Assembly (NCBI GenBank): GCA_017991835.1
Contig: JAGOPY010000012.1
Location: 38,183-102,182 of the forward strand
DNA: 64,000 nucleotides
Reading direction: 5' to 3'
Source: Bacteroidales bacterium
GTDB lineage: Bacteria > Bacteroidota > Bacteroidia > Bacteroidales > JAGOPY01
A model generated the notes under the pieces. The model ran no database searches. It was not told where the DNA came from and was given only the letters and a program-made list of their open reading frames with translations. The position numbers and the translations under genes are program-made. Of this stretch, positions 8,028-16,204 are shown one piece after another; within the stretch, counting starts at the first letter, position 1, and each line of letters starts with the position of its first letter.

Positions 8028-9584
8028 ATGAGTGCAATCGGGAAGTTTATATTCATGAATCTGACATTTCTTCTGCTACAAGTTAATTTGAATTGCAATG
8101 CTCAATTTCATGAAAGGATTTACTTTAATAATCTATATAATCAAAATACCATGTCTGTAGGAAAGAGTATATTAGAAAGTGATTCATCATATATTATTGC
8201 CGGTGGTGGGTTAGATAGCATTTTTGGTTATAAAAATATTATTATTGCTAAAATATCTCTGGATGGGGAATTGATTTCCTGGAATGAATACAGGACAAAT
8301 CTTTCGGATCATTACGCCGGTTTTCCGGGTTCGATTCATGCATTTAATGGTTCATTTATTCTTGGTGGGAGCCACAATGTACAAAATGAATCCTGCGGTT
8401 TATATATGAATTTCGATTCATCATTCGACTCCTATACCTACAATTCCTATTGTAGCAAAGTGGGGCCTGTCTTGTACTTCCGCTATTGTAACATCATCAA
8501 TCAGCATGATCTGATTTTTACCGGTTATGACAGGCATCCGGATATGATCGGCAAAGTCCTCCTTTTAAAAAGTGATTCATCAGGTAATGAAAAATGGCGT
8601 ACCGGTTACAGTTTTGATCAGACCTCCGAAGGGCAAAAAGTGATCCCCACGGAAGACAGTGGATTTATCATCTCAGGATATTCATACAATCCAGGGGACG
8701 ATTATTCAGGTAATGCCATCATCATCAAAACAGACACGGGCGGATCAATCCAATGGCATCGAACAGCGGGACATCCGGAATACATGGATGGATATGGCAG
8801 TGTAACCATTGCCCCGGATGGGAATTTTGTTTTCGGGTATGCCCATGCCGTGTCCCAGGGTCCTCCCTACCCCGTACCCTATTCGTATTGTAAAATTAAA
8901 TTCATCAAATACGACCAGAACGGCGATACAATCTGGGAAAAATTATACGGCAAACCCTACCAGCTCAATATGCTCCGGAATATCATCACCCTGCACGACG
9001 GGAGCTTCGTAGCCGTCGGATATGCCAATTCCGATACCCTCACCGGGCCGATGCAGGGGTGGCTTTTCAAGATCAACCAATACGGCGACAGCATCTGGTA
9101 CAGGGATTACAGGCATTACCAGGAACCATCGATCCTCGATTATTTATACGATGTTTACGAAACCAGCGATCATGGCCTGATAGCCTGCGGCGAATCATCG
9201 CGGGCAGAACCCGGCCCGGATGCGGTCCAGCGAATGTGGGTACTGAAGCTCGACAGCGCCGGTTGCGCCGAACCGGGTTGCGACTCTACGGTTTGGATCG
9301 ATGAAACCGGAGGCGGGGAGGCATGGATGCGTGGAGAGTTGGAGGTGTGGCCGAATCCAGCCTCAGGGATTGTCGATTGTCGATGGTCGATGGTCGATTT
9401 TCGAAGGGATTTGTCATTGAGGATTTACGATGTTTTCGGGAGGGAAGTGGCTGAAATAAAGGTTCCTGGCAAGCAGGACCAGGTACAGATCAATGTAGAA
9501 AGTTATCATCCGGGGGTGTATATCGCGGTACTGAGAAATGGGGGAGATTTTTGGGGAAGTGGTAAGTTTGTGGTGGCGAGATAA
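8028..9584 (+). CDS. Secreted beta-propeller-like protein with T9SS sorting domain
   Basis: About 518 aa. The N-terminus is a hydrophobic export signal ending near NCNAQF; ATG 8028 or 8055 are both possible starts and TTG 8016 is less likely. The body has repeated GFIISGYS..., GSFVAVGYAN... and GLIACGESS... strands, each followed by a KxDxxGxxxW motif, typical of delta-60/propeller-like repeats. The C-terminal 80 residues are a type A sorting domain starting WPNPASG, with LRIYDVFGREV and GVYIAVLRNG, used for T9SS export and surface attachment. An exact copy of an intergenic 30-nt repeat (9375-9404) is read in frame inside this tail. The first ~400 bp are clearly more AT-rich than the rest. 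Confidence 0.8.
   Translation: MSAIGKFIFMNLTFLLLQVNLNCNAQFHERIYFNNLYNQNTMSVGKSILESDSSYIIAGGGLDSIFGYKNIIIAKISLDGELISWNEYRTNLSDHYAGFPGSIHAFNGSFILGGSHNVQNESCGLYMNFDSSFDSYTYNSYCSKVGPVLYFRYCNIINQHDLIFTGYDRHPDMIGKVLLLKSDSSGNEKWRTGYSFDQTSEGQKVIPTEDSGFIISGYSYNPGDDYSGNAIIIKTDTGGSIQWHRTAGHPEYMDGYGSVTIAPDGNFVFGYAHAVSQGPPYPVPYSYCKIKFIKYDQNGDTIWEKLYGKPYQLNMLRNIITLHDGSFVAVGYANSDTLTGPMQGWLFKINQYGDSIWYRDYRHYQEPSILDYLYDVYETSDHGLIACGESSRAEPGPDAVQRMWVLKLDSAGCAEPGCDSTVWIDETGGGEAWMRGELEVWPNPASGIVDCRWSMVDFRRDLSLRIYDVFGREVAEIKVPGKQDQVQINVESYHPGVYIAVLRNGGDFWGSGKFVVAR
9375..9404 (+). repeat. 30-nt repeat, copy 1 (inside a coding region)
   Basis: A 30-nt run built from GATNGTC-type units (GATTGTCGATGGTCGATGG then TCGATTTTCGA). 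It is identical, on the opposite strand, to 17141-17170 in an intergenic gap. Here it encodes VDCRWSMVDF-like residues inside the T9SS sorting domain. Confidence 0.85.
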
Positions 9585-9623
9585 GACCAGTTGGACAATC
9601 GAATTACGCGATTTGGCATTCGG

Positions 9624-9639
9624 TCCGCCAGCTGGCGGA
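9624..9639. repeat. 16-bp palindrome TCCGCCAGCTGGCGGA, copy 1
   Basis: A perfect palindrome lying between the T9SS protein and cysS stop codons. The same 16 bp recur inside cysS at 10144-10159, and a loop variant occurs at 48731-48746. Between convergent genes it could also act as a terminator hairpin. Confidence 0.7.
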
Positions 9640-9655
9640 TCGAATGCGGAATCGT

Positions 9656-11218
9656 CTAATCTTCTTTAATCTCCCACGTCGCCCCTTCCTTCCCGTCCTT
9701 AATCTGTATATTGACCTTCAGCAACTTATCCCTGATCTGGTCGGAGGTGGCGAAATCCTTCTTCGCCCTGGCATCCGCGCGAATGCCGATAATGGTGTCC
9801 ATCAGCCCGCTGATGATCTCATCTTTTTGTCCCGATTGCTCTTCCGGCACCAGGCCCAGGATATCGACCATGAAAGTCCGGTAGGCAAAGGCCAGCGCCG
9901 CCATGTCGTTATCGGAAAGCTTCTCTTTGCCTTCTTTAACAAGGTTGATGATCCGGGCTGCCTCGAAAAGCTGGGCGATCACGATCGGGCTGTTGAAATC
10001 GTCGTTCATCGCCGAGTAGCTATTGGCAATTATCTGTGCAATTGGCCCGGTAACAGTTCCGGGTTCCGGGTTCCAGGTTCCGGGTTCCAGGTTCCAGGTT
10101 CCGGGTTCCAGGTTCCGGATTCCGGATTCACTTTGAACTTTGATCCGCCAGCTGGCGGATGAATTTTGAACTGCTGCGAGCGCAGCGAGCAGCTTACGCA
10201 GTCCTTTTTCGCTCGCCTGCAGCGCTTCGTTGGAGAAATCGAGGGTGCCGCGGTAGTGGGCCTGCAGGATGAAAAAACGGATCGTCATCGGGCTGTAAGC
10301 TTTCTCCAGCAGGCTGTGGTTGCCATTGAAAAAATCTTCCAGCGAAACGGCATTACCCAGAGATTTACCCATTTTCTGCCCGTTGATCGTGATCATGTTG
10401 TTGTGCATCCAGTAACGCACCGGCATCTTGCCCGTCGCAGCCATCGACTGGGCTATTTCCGATTCGTGGTGCGGGAAAAGCAAATCCATTCCCCCGCCGT
10501 GGATGTCGAACGTCTCGCCCAGGTATTTGCATCCCATGGCCGAACATTCGAGGTGCCAGCCGGGGTAACCTTCGCCCCAGGGCGAGGGCCAGCGCATGAT
10601 ATGATCGGGGGTGGCCTTTTTCCACAGGGCAAAATCGAAACTGCTTTTTTTCTCTTCCTGCCCGTCGAGTTCCCTTGTAAAAGCCAGTAATTCATCCACT
10701 TTACGTCCTGAAAGGATGCCGTACGGATGTTTCTGATTGTATTTTTCGATGTCGAAATACACAGAGCCGTTGCGCTCGTAAGCAAAGCCGGCGTCGAGGA
10801 TCTTCTGCACCATGGCGATCTGCTCGATAATATGGCCTGATGCGTGCGGTTCAATGCTCGGATTCAGCAGGTTCAGCCGCGCCATGAGTTCGTGATAGCG
10901 GTTGGTGTAATATTGCACCACCTCCATCGGTTCGAGCTGTTCAAGCCGGGCCTTTTTGCCGATTTTGTCATCGCCGGCATCGGCGTCTCCTTCCAGGTGC
11001 CCGACGTCGGTTATGTTTCGCACGTAGCGCACCTTGAAGCCGATATGTTTCAGGTAACGGAACACCAGGTCGAAAGTCACAGCCGGCCGGGCATGGCCCA
11101 GGTGCGGATCGCCGTATACGGTGGGACCGCAGACGTACATCCCGGCATGGCCCGGTACCAGTGGCTCGAAAAGTTCCTTCTTCCGGGAAAGGCTGTTATA
11201 GATATAAAGTTGTTGCAT
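9656..11218 (-). CDS. cysS: Cysteinyl-tRNA synthetase with an in-frame repeat insertion
   Basis: A class I synthetase of 520 aa, longer than the common 460-490. The start at 11218 ([13 protein letters not shown]) is preferred over an upstream codon because it lies 18 bp after a TATTTTTG -7 motif. Cys30 begins the zinc site (YVCGPTVYG), the HIGH box is HLGH at 39-42, later zinc ligands include the ECSAMG and HHESEIAQS blocks, and the KMSKS loop is KMGKSLGN. Near residues 352-392 an extra low-complexity stretch ([20 protein letters not shown] and following) is encoded by tandem GGTTCCAGGTTCCGG-type DNA and a TCCGCCAGCTGGCGGA palindrome. It sits in the linker before the anticodon-binding part, so activity may be kept. 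Confidence 0.95.
   Translation of the reverse strand: MQQLYIYNSLSRKKELFEPLVPGHAGMYVCGPTVYGDPHLGHARPAVTFDLVFRYLKHIGFKVRYVRNITDVGHLEGDADAGDDKIGKKARLEQLEPMEVVQYYTNRYHELMARLNLLNPSIEPHASGHIIEQIAMVQKILDAGFAYERNGSVYFDIEKYNQKHPYGILSGRKVDELLAFTRELDGQEEKKSSFDFALWKKATPDHIMRWPSPWGEGYPGWHLECSAMGCKYLGETFDIHGGGMDLLFPHHESEIAQSMAATGKMPVRYWMHNNMITINGQKMGKSLGNAVSLEDFFNGNHSLLEKAYSPMTIRFFILQAHYRGTLDFSNEALQASEKGLRKLLAALAAVQNSSASWRIKVQSESGIRNLEPGTWNLEPGTWNPEPGTVTGPIAQIIANSYSAMNDDFNSPIVIAQLFEAARIINLVKEGKEKLSDNDMAALAFAYRTFMVDILGLVPEEQSGQKDEIISGLMDTIIGIRADARAKKDFATSDQIRDKLLKVNIQIKDGKEGATWEIKED
10045..10165. repeat. Tandem GGTTCC(A/G)GGTTCCGG repeat plus palindrome within cysS
   Basis: About eight degenerate 7-8 bp units (GTTCCGG/GTTCCAG), then CGGATTCCGGATTC, a CTTTGAACTTTGA stretch and the palindrome at 10144-10159. 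All are motif types that occur as intergenic repeats in this window. The block is read in frame through CysS. Confidence 0.75.
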
Positions 11219-11236
11219 ATCAAGTAAGATTCCAGG

Positions 11237-11244
11237 CAAAAATA
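11237..11244 (-). promoter_or_regulatory. -7 promoter motif for cysS
   Basis: Reads TATTTTTG on the minus strand, matching TAnnTTTG, 18 bp before the chosen cysS ATG. Confidence 0.55.
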
Positions 11245-11507
11245 GTGATTAATAGCAATCGGTTTATCTGATTTCGTCGAGTGGTCCTGTAAAACTGTCT
11301 GGCACTTTGCTTTTCAACTGATGCTTCGTGCGCCTTTGTGAATATCCTTCGTGCGCCTTGGTGGTTTTAACAATGGTTAAATCGAAAATAATTTCAATTA
11401 TTATTAGAATTATACATCTAATAATGAATGTTTTATAAATTATCTTTTATATGACCGGGTATAAAAGAAGTGAAAAACCGATTAATATGTGAGAATTACT
11501 CGCTTTT
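11245..11507. other. Gene-free gap with a solo half-copy of the CACAAAGG repeat
   Basis: No gene is seen. At about 11323-11372 there is a single arm related to the inverted repeats that flank the neighbouring GxxExxY gene (CTTCGTGCGCCTTTGTGAAT, then ATCCTTCGTGCGCCTTGGTG). The remainder, 11373-11507, is AT-rich without recognisable signals. Confidence 0.5.
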
Positions 11508-11563
11508 ACCACGAAGGCGCACTAAGGATATTCACAAAGGCGCACAAAGATTAAACAATTAAG

Positions 11564-11571
11564 AAAGGAGG
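11564..11571 (+). promoter_or_regulatory. Strong Shine-Dalgarno of the GxxExxY gene
   Basis: AAAGGAGG, 4 bp before the ATG at 11576. Full-strength Shine-Dalgarno sites are uncommon in Bacteroidota and fix this start. Confidence 0.7.
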
Positions 11572-11575
11572 ATGT

Positions 11576-11947
11576 ATGACGAATGAAGAAGTTTTTAAAA
11601 TTGTTTTAGATTGCTCCTACCGGGTTCATTCGGCACTGGGGCCCGGTCTTTTAGAGAGTTCTTATGAAGAATGTTTGCAATATGAAATAAAACAAACAGG
11701 ATTATTTGCCGAAAAACAAAAACCATTGCATTTGGTTTATAATCAAGTTAAACTTGATATTGGGTATAGGATTGATATCCTGGTCGAAAATAAAGTCGTC
11801 GTTGAAATCAAATCTGTCGACGCTTTTAATGACGTTCACTTTGCACAAATTCTGACTTATTTAAAACTATCAGGATGCAAATTGGGATTGCTCGTTAATT
11901 TCAATGTGCGCCATTTAAAAGATGGGATCAAAAGAGTGATTTTATAA
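11576..11947 (+). CDS. GxxExxY-family protein (PD-(D/E)XK-like fold)
   Basis: A 123-aa protein with the family motif GPGLLESSYEECL near residues 22-34 and a nuclease-like core: Asp in GYRIDILVENKVVVEIKSV with Glu-x-Lys (VEIKSV) spaced as in PD-(D/E)XK enzymes, followed by the HFAQILTYLKLSG and KLGLLVNFN blocks that complete the family. The function is not established. Relatives are often multicopy within a genome and sit beside repeats, as here. Base composition is more AT-rich than the neighbours, consistent with acquisition. Confidence 0.88.
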   Translation: MTNEEVFKIVLDCSYRVHSALGPGLLESSYEECLQYEIKQTGLFAEKQKPLHLVYNQVKLDIGYRIDILVENKVVVEIKSVDAFNDVHFAQILTYLKLSGCKLGLLVNFNVRHLKDGIKRVIL

Positions 11948-12003
11948 CGCAAGACTCCTTTGTGCGCCTTTGTGAATATCCTTAGTGCGCCTTTGTGGTT
12001 AAA

Positions 12004-12831
12004 TCAATCCTCCGATCTAAGAAAAAACCTTCGCTTGACGATGATGTCATCAAACAACAACACACGCAATTCATAATCACCCGGTTGCCGTTTATCCGGG
12101 GTAATGGATACAGAACCATTTAATGTGGCGACAGTATCCGCAGGATTGACCATCATCTTTTTGTCATAGAACGATTTTCCATCCGGGCCGTACCATTCCA
12201 TCCGGAAAGGCAATTCATCATCTTCATAAATACCCATATTCCTAAGGTTAACCCGGGCCCGGAGGATCCCTTTCTTCCTGATCTCAAATACCGTATCGAT
12301 GCCATTCATCTCCCCTGTTTCTTTATCCAAACTTTTATAGAAGATGATGTCAGCCTCGATATGATTCGCTGTTCCTTCGGGAACCATCTCAAACTGCTTT
12401 TCCGCGATCAGATCCCTGAAATAATATACCCTTACGGAATAAACGCCGGCATCCCTTTTTAAGGGGTCGAGGGAGACTGCACTGACCAGTTTGCCGGTCG
12501 AATCCCCGGCCGGGAGATCGATCCTTTTCAGATAGACCGACCGGTTGCCGGGCCCGATCCAGTCGATATGGAACAACCGGTCGCGCCCCGGATCCATCAG
12601 GGAAACACCCGGATCAACCACAGCCACAACATTCTCCCCTTCCTTCATTTCAAAAACATTGCTAATTGCAGCCTGCCTGCCCGATTTTTCGTAATAAAAG
12701 CGGCTGAACGTCATCTGAGCAGGGATGCCATCCCTTTTTTCGGCGCATCCTCCAACCATCCCCACCATCAAAATCGCAAGGATTGTCGCGAAACCATTAA
12801 TCAAAACATAATATTTGATACTCTTTATCAT
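12004..12831 (-). CDS. Lipoprotein with a duplicated beta domain, end of the pgs operon
   Basis: About 275 aa starting MIKSIKYYVLING; an upstream in-frame codon at 12858 is less likely because it would place the signal 9 residues in. A signal sequence ends in the lipobox MVGGCAEK. The mature part is two copies of one ~110-residue domain: FHIDWIGPGNRSVYLKR ... YSVRVYYFRDLIAEKQF aligns with FRMEWYGPDGKSFYDKK ... YELRVLLFDDIIVKRRF. I do not recognise the family. It is the ninth and last gene of the C25-pgs operon, 93 bp after the acyltransferase gene, a gap filled by CCGTCCTA repeats. Confidence 0.7.
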   Translation of the reverse strand: MIKSIKYYVLINGFATILAILMVGMVGGCAEKRDGIPAQMTFSRFYYEKSGRQAAISNVFEMKEGENVVAVVDPGVSLMDPGRDRLFHIDWIGPGNRSVYLKRIDLPAGDSTGKLVSAVSLDPLKRDAGVYSVRVYYFRDLIAEKQFEMVPEGTANHIEADIIFYKSLDKETGEMNGIDTVFEIRKKGILRARVNLRNMGIYEDDELPFRMEWYGPDGKSFYDKKMMVNPADTVATLNGSVSITPDKRQPGDYELRVLLFDDIIVKRRFFLRSED

Positions 12832-12865
12832 CCTTAAATTGAATAACTTACCACTCATCCTGACA

Positions 12866-12925
12866 ACCCTCCAAACCCTTAAAACCCTGCCGTCCTAAAG
12901 TCTTGCCGTCCTACCGTCCTACCCT
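12866..12925. repeat. Low-complexity CCCTTAAAACCC/CCGTCCTA repeat
   Basis: Tandem fragments (CCAAACCCTTAAAACCCTG, then GCCGTCCTA repeated three times with small changes) filling the gap between the last two genes of the operon. A related CCCTTAAAACCCTTAAAACC sequence is read in frame inside the radical SAM gene near 54205-54225. Confidence 0.6.
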
Positions 12926-14043
12926 TATATCATCCTCACCACCCAGTTCCTGCTTCTTTTTTTCACGTTATAGAACCACAGGCAAAGGGGGATCATCACG
13001 ACCATCATTACTGCGAATGCGATCAATGTTTCGGTGACCCCGCCATCCCTGTAAAGGAAATCAATACGTTTGATAAAAATCCCCATAATGGCGATGTGCA
13101 TTCCGTAGAAAAACAGCGCCACGCGCCCGGGAATGGCGAAAAAGTAAAGAATTTTCGGGGAGATTTTATTGATGGCGATGAAAATTCCGGTAATGACCAG
13201 CACCCATCCGAAGAACCAGAGGTTCAGGAAGAGGCTAGGCGGATATTTCTGATCGAAGAAGAAGGAATAAGAACCGGGGTCGGAGAATGGGAAAATATTG
13301 CCGTAGCCCCTGCCCATCCGAACCAGGAGGGCCAGCAGAATTGCTGCCGTTCCGATACCGAAGCTCCAGGATATCTTTGCCCGGTCGCTTTTCCAGGCCT
13401 GCAGCCATCCGCTGGCCATGGCCGATCCCATGAGGGCAAGGGCAAACCAGGGGATGACCGGGTATTTGTTAAACTCCCCCGCATCGATAAAGGTCTGCAT
13501 CAGGGCTTCCTGCCAACCTGTTGCCGGATCATACGGAATGCGGAGCAAAAGCGGGTGGAGGGCCAGGATCAGCAGTCCCAGTGCGGCCCTGACCATCCAA
13601 TGATACCGGATGACCAGGGCGAGCAGGATCATCGAGATTCCAATGCAGGCGATGATCCCGAGGTGGCCCGGTTTGAATTCGCTGAATCCTCCCCAGGAGG
13701 AGTTGACCCAGGTAACCTGCAGCACGACCAGGAATAACCCCCGGATCATGATCTGCCGGATGATCTTTTTCCTTTCGATCCCTTTTTCGATTTGTTTTGT
13801 ATACGACCACCAGACCATGGCCCCTGCCAGGATCAGGAACCCGGGGGCACAGAGATAGGAGGCGTAGCGGAGGGCAAACTGGGGCCAGCTGTCGAAAAGC
13901 GGATCCAGCTGATCGATCTGGTCCCAGACGGAGTTAAAATAATAGGAACAATGGTCGAGCAGCATCAGGACCACTACCAGGCCGCGGACCTGGTCGATGT
14001 AATCGAAACGCGATGGTCCCGGTGCTGAATTAATCAAGGCCAT
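12925..14043 (-). CDS. DUF1624 (heparan-alpha-glucosaminide N-acetyltransferase-like) membrane protein
   Basis: A 372-aa protein with about ten hydrophobic segments. The N-terminus shows the DUF1624/HGSNAT-type opening: DYIDQVRGLVVVLMLLDHCS, with the conserved Asp-x-x-Arg-Gly and Asp-His, then a LCAPGFLILAGAMVWW block. Such proteins move acyl groups across a membrane to sugars or other acceptors. It overlaps the end of the LVIVD lipoprotein gene by 14 bp and lies inside the poly-gamma-glutamate operon, so it might acylate the polymer or a linked glycan; that role is inference. Confidence 0.75.
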   Translation of the reverse strand: MALINSAPGPSRFDYIDQVRGLVVVLMLLDHCSYYFNSVWDQIDQLDPLFDSWPQFALRYASYLCAPGFLILAGAMVWWSYTKQIEKGIERKKIIRQIMIRGLFLVVLQVTWVNSSWGGFSEFKPGHLGIIACIGISMILLALVIRYHWMVRAALGLLILALHPLLLRIPYDPATGWQEALMQTFIDAGEFNKYPVIPWFALALMGSAMASGWLQAWKSDRAKISWSFGIGTAAILLALLVRMGRGYGNIFPFSDPGSYSFFFDQKYPPSLFLNLWFFGWVLVITGIFIAINKISPKILYFFAIPGRVALFFYGMHIAIMGIFIKRIDFLYRDGGVTETLIAFAVMMVVMIPLCLWFYNVKKRSRNWVVRMI

Positions 14044-15040
14044 AAGGAATGCTAATGATCAACACCCCTTCATCTTCATCGGCCAGATAGATATACTGGT
14101 CATCGGCGTCGATACCCAGGGCATATTTTGTCTTGACCGCGCCGATCAGCTTTGGCGCCGCCGGATTGGTCACATCGATGATCTGCATTCCGCCAAGCTG
14201 AGCCGACATATAGATCTTATTATCATCCAGGTAAAGGTCTTTGGCATATCCGGCGCTGTCGTAAACTCCGGCCACAAATACACCGGCTGTGTCGGAATAG
14301 TCGAGGATCTGCAGGCCGGAGGTGCCGCATGCCATAAAAGCGAGCGACCGGTTCTCGTCCAGAACAATCGCTTCGGCATCGCCCGGTGTATCGCACCAGC
14401 CGGCTTTGGGATAGATGCCATAACCCTCCTGGAAATCGGAAATATTGTAAATCGTCAATCCCATTTCCCCGCCGGCAACGAAAAGGTAGTTGGAATCCGA
14501 TGAGGTGGCCAGCCCGTAAGCATAGCCAATGGTTGCAAACTGCCCGCGGACGTCGGGCTCGGTCGGATAGCTGATTTCAGCGATACCCACTCCTTGTTCA
14601 CTAATGGCGGTGAACAGGTAATGCCCCATGATGTGGAAATTCCGTGCCGGTTTGACGCCCAGGTTGGTAATGGCTACCCTCGGTGTATCGGGTTGGCTGA
14701 CATTTACCACATTGATGCCGAATGTATTAGCTGCCAGATAAACCGCACTGTCGCGGATAGCGATCTTCCCGGCATAACCCCGAAGCTTATCCGTTGTAAG
14801 CGAAATGAAGGAAGGAACGGCCGGATTTGTAATATCGTAAATCAGCAATCCCCCTTCTCCCTGGGCAATGTAGAGAAGATTATCTTTTTTAACGACGTCG
14901 TTTGAAAATCCCGACGACGCAATCCGGCTGACGATCTTGTACCCACCATCGGACGGTGTAAGCGATTCGGGATCTTTCGGTTTGCCGCATCCGGCCAGTA
15001 AAATGACGCCGGAAACAAATAATAACAGGTTTTTATTCAT
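14030..15040 (-). CDS. LVIVD-repeat beta-propeller lipoprotein
   Basis: A 336-aa exported lipoprotein (signal ending LLAGCGKPKD). The body consists of seven or so ~42-residue LVIVD-type repeats, each with a GLxIYDITNPAxP- or GLQILDYSD-like strand, for example GGLLIYDITNPAVPSF, FGINVVNVSQPDTPR, MGLTIYNISDF and GGMQIIDVTNPAAPKLIG. These form a beta-propeller facing the periplasm or cell surface, probably a binding scaffold. It is 12 bp after the barrel gene and overlaps the acyltransferase gene, so it belongs to the pgs operon. Confidence 0.85.
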   Translation of the reverse strand: MNKNLLLFVSGVILLAGCGKPKDPESLTPSDGGYKIVSRIASSGFSNDVVKKDNLLYIAQGEGGLLIYDITNPAVPSFISLTTDKLRGYAGKIAIRDSAVYLAANTFGINVVNVSQPDTPRVAITNLGVKPARNFHIMGHYLFTAISEQGVGIAEISYPTEPDVRGQFATIGYAYGLATSSDSNYLFVAGGEMGLTIYNISDFQEGYGIYPKAGWCDTPGDAEAIVLDENRSLAFMACGTSGLQILDYSDTAGVFVAGVYDSAGYAKDLYLDDNKIYMSAQLGGMQIIDVTNPAAPKLIGAVKTKYALGIDADDQYIYLADEDEGVLIISIPYGLD

Positions 15041-15052
15041 AGTTTAATCAAT

Positions 15053-16192
15053 TTAAAACTTGAGATTATACACTACCTGCAAGCCAACCTGGTCCTGGCG
15101 GTAGTCTTTTTCTTCGGATAAATACTCGCTGTTGATTTCGGATGACGAATTGGAATTCCTCATGAAAAATTTATAGAAAGCCCCTAAAGTGAATGACTTG
15201 CTCACCTGGAGGTTATAATTGGCTGTAACCAGGACGACATCATCCACCCTCCCGGTATGTTCGGGATCTTCCTCCAGGAAATGCTCCGAAAAATAGACCC
15301 GGTTCTGATAGGTGGCATTCAAATCGATTTCATGCGTTTTCTTTCGGATTTTCGGAAGCTCCCAGTTCAGTCCCAGGGCAAAGGCGTATTCGTTGTAGGT
15401 GGCATCGGCATCGTCGGCTGTTTCCCGGGTCTCGCCCGGTTCGTCGTAACCTTTGGCGTCAGAATGTTCGAACTCGTAAGCTGCTTCGATCTTCACCTTT
15501 TTGTGAAGCGGTTGCGAAACGGAAATCCCGAAAATATAGCTGTTGCAGTCATATTCCGTATAATGTTTATTATGAAAATAACGGGCCAGGTCGAACGATA
15601 ATCTTACCCGGGTGCTTTTCAGGAAAGTGTTCTGAAACCAGAAACCGTAATTATCCTTTGCAAAAGAGAAAGGGACGAAAGTTTCCGGGGTATAGCCGTA
15701 TATCTCCACCCGGTCGGCATCCCTAAAGTGCCTCACATAAAAGCGGGGAATGTGAGAGTAGGAAACCCTGAAGCTGGCTTTCTTGGTGACATTTTGTGTG
15801 AGCCCCAGAGTGAAATAATACCAGTTTTTCACGCCGTTGGTGGCATACATGTTACTGTAAATGCTTCCGTTGATCCGGGTTTTAAGGTCTTTGAATATCC
15901 GGTATGTTGCAGAAAGGTCGGCAGCGGTGATGAACACGATATCATCGTATGTCTTGATGTGAAACCTGCCGGAATCCTGGCGATTGATGAAACGATCAAT
16001 ATACTTGCCGGAATATTTCAGGATATTGTCGTCGTACATCGAGCCGAATTTAATCTCGGCCTCGAAATGTTTCTCCTTTTTGGAAGATTTCTTTTGCGCG
16101 GCTGCGGTCTGCATTCCGAATACTAAAAAAAGTATGATCAGAAAGTAGGCTGGTAAGCAGCATCGATGATATTTCAATATGAATATTCTCAT
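15053..16192 (-). CDS. Predicted outer-membrane beta-barrel of the pgs operon
   Basis: A 379-aa protein with an N-terminal signal ending near QTAAAQKK. The mature part alternates amphipathic strands with charged turns (for example KTRINGSIYSNMYATNGV, ASFRVSYSHIPRFYVRHF) and ends VGLQVVYNLKF, with the terminal Phe typical of BAM substrates. About 16 strands can be imagined, but I cannot count them reliably. No family is recognised. Its place 12 bp from neighbours in the pgsBCW operon makes it the best candidate for an outer-membrane route for poly-gamma-glutamate; this is inference from context. Confidence 0.7.
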   Translation of the reverse strand: MRIFILKYHRCCLPAYFLIILFLVFGMQTAAAQKKSSKKEKHFEAEIKFGSMYDDNILKYSGKYIDRFINRQDSGRFHIKTYDDIVFITAADLSATYRIFKDLKTRINGSIYSNMYATNGVKNWYYFTLGLTQNVTKKASFRVSYSHIPRFYVRHFRDADRVEIYGYTPETFVPFSFAKDNYGFWFQNTFLKSTRVRLSFDLARYFHNKHYTEYDCNSYIFGISVSQPLHKKVKIEAAYEFEHSDAKGYDEPGETRETADDADATYNEYAFALGLNWELPKIRKKTHEIDLNATYQNRVYFSEHFLEEDPEHTGRVDDVVLVTANYNLQVSKSFTLGAFYKFFMRNSNSSSEINSEYLSEEKDYRQDQVGLQVVYNLKF

Positions 16193-16204
16193 TTTCCGTT
16201 GTTT

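Larger units (their letters stand above)
11508..11999. mobile_element. 492-bp element: GxxExxY gene between 42-bp inverted repeats
   Basis: The left arm (11508-11549) and right arm (11958-11999) are inverted copies of the same 42 bp with one mismatch. Each arm contains two related subunits, AAGGCGCACTAAGG and AAGGCGCACAAAG, separated by ATATTCAC. The GxxExxY gene with its own strong ribosome binding site fits exactly between them. No transposase is encoded and no clear target duplication is visible. The right arm ends 4 bp from the stop of the preceding operon's last gene. Confidence 0.7.

Noticed and set aside
8331..8345. GGGTTCGATTC-like stretch resembling a tRNA T-arm
   Set aside because: It is inside the T9SS gene, and no acceptor or anticodon stems are found around it.
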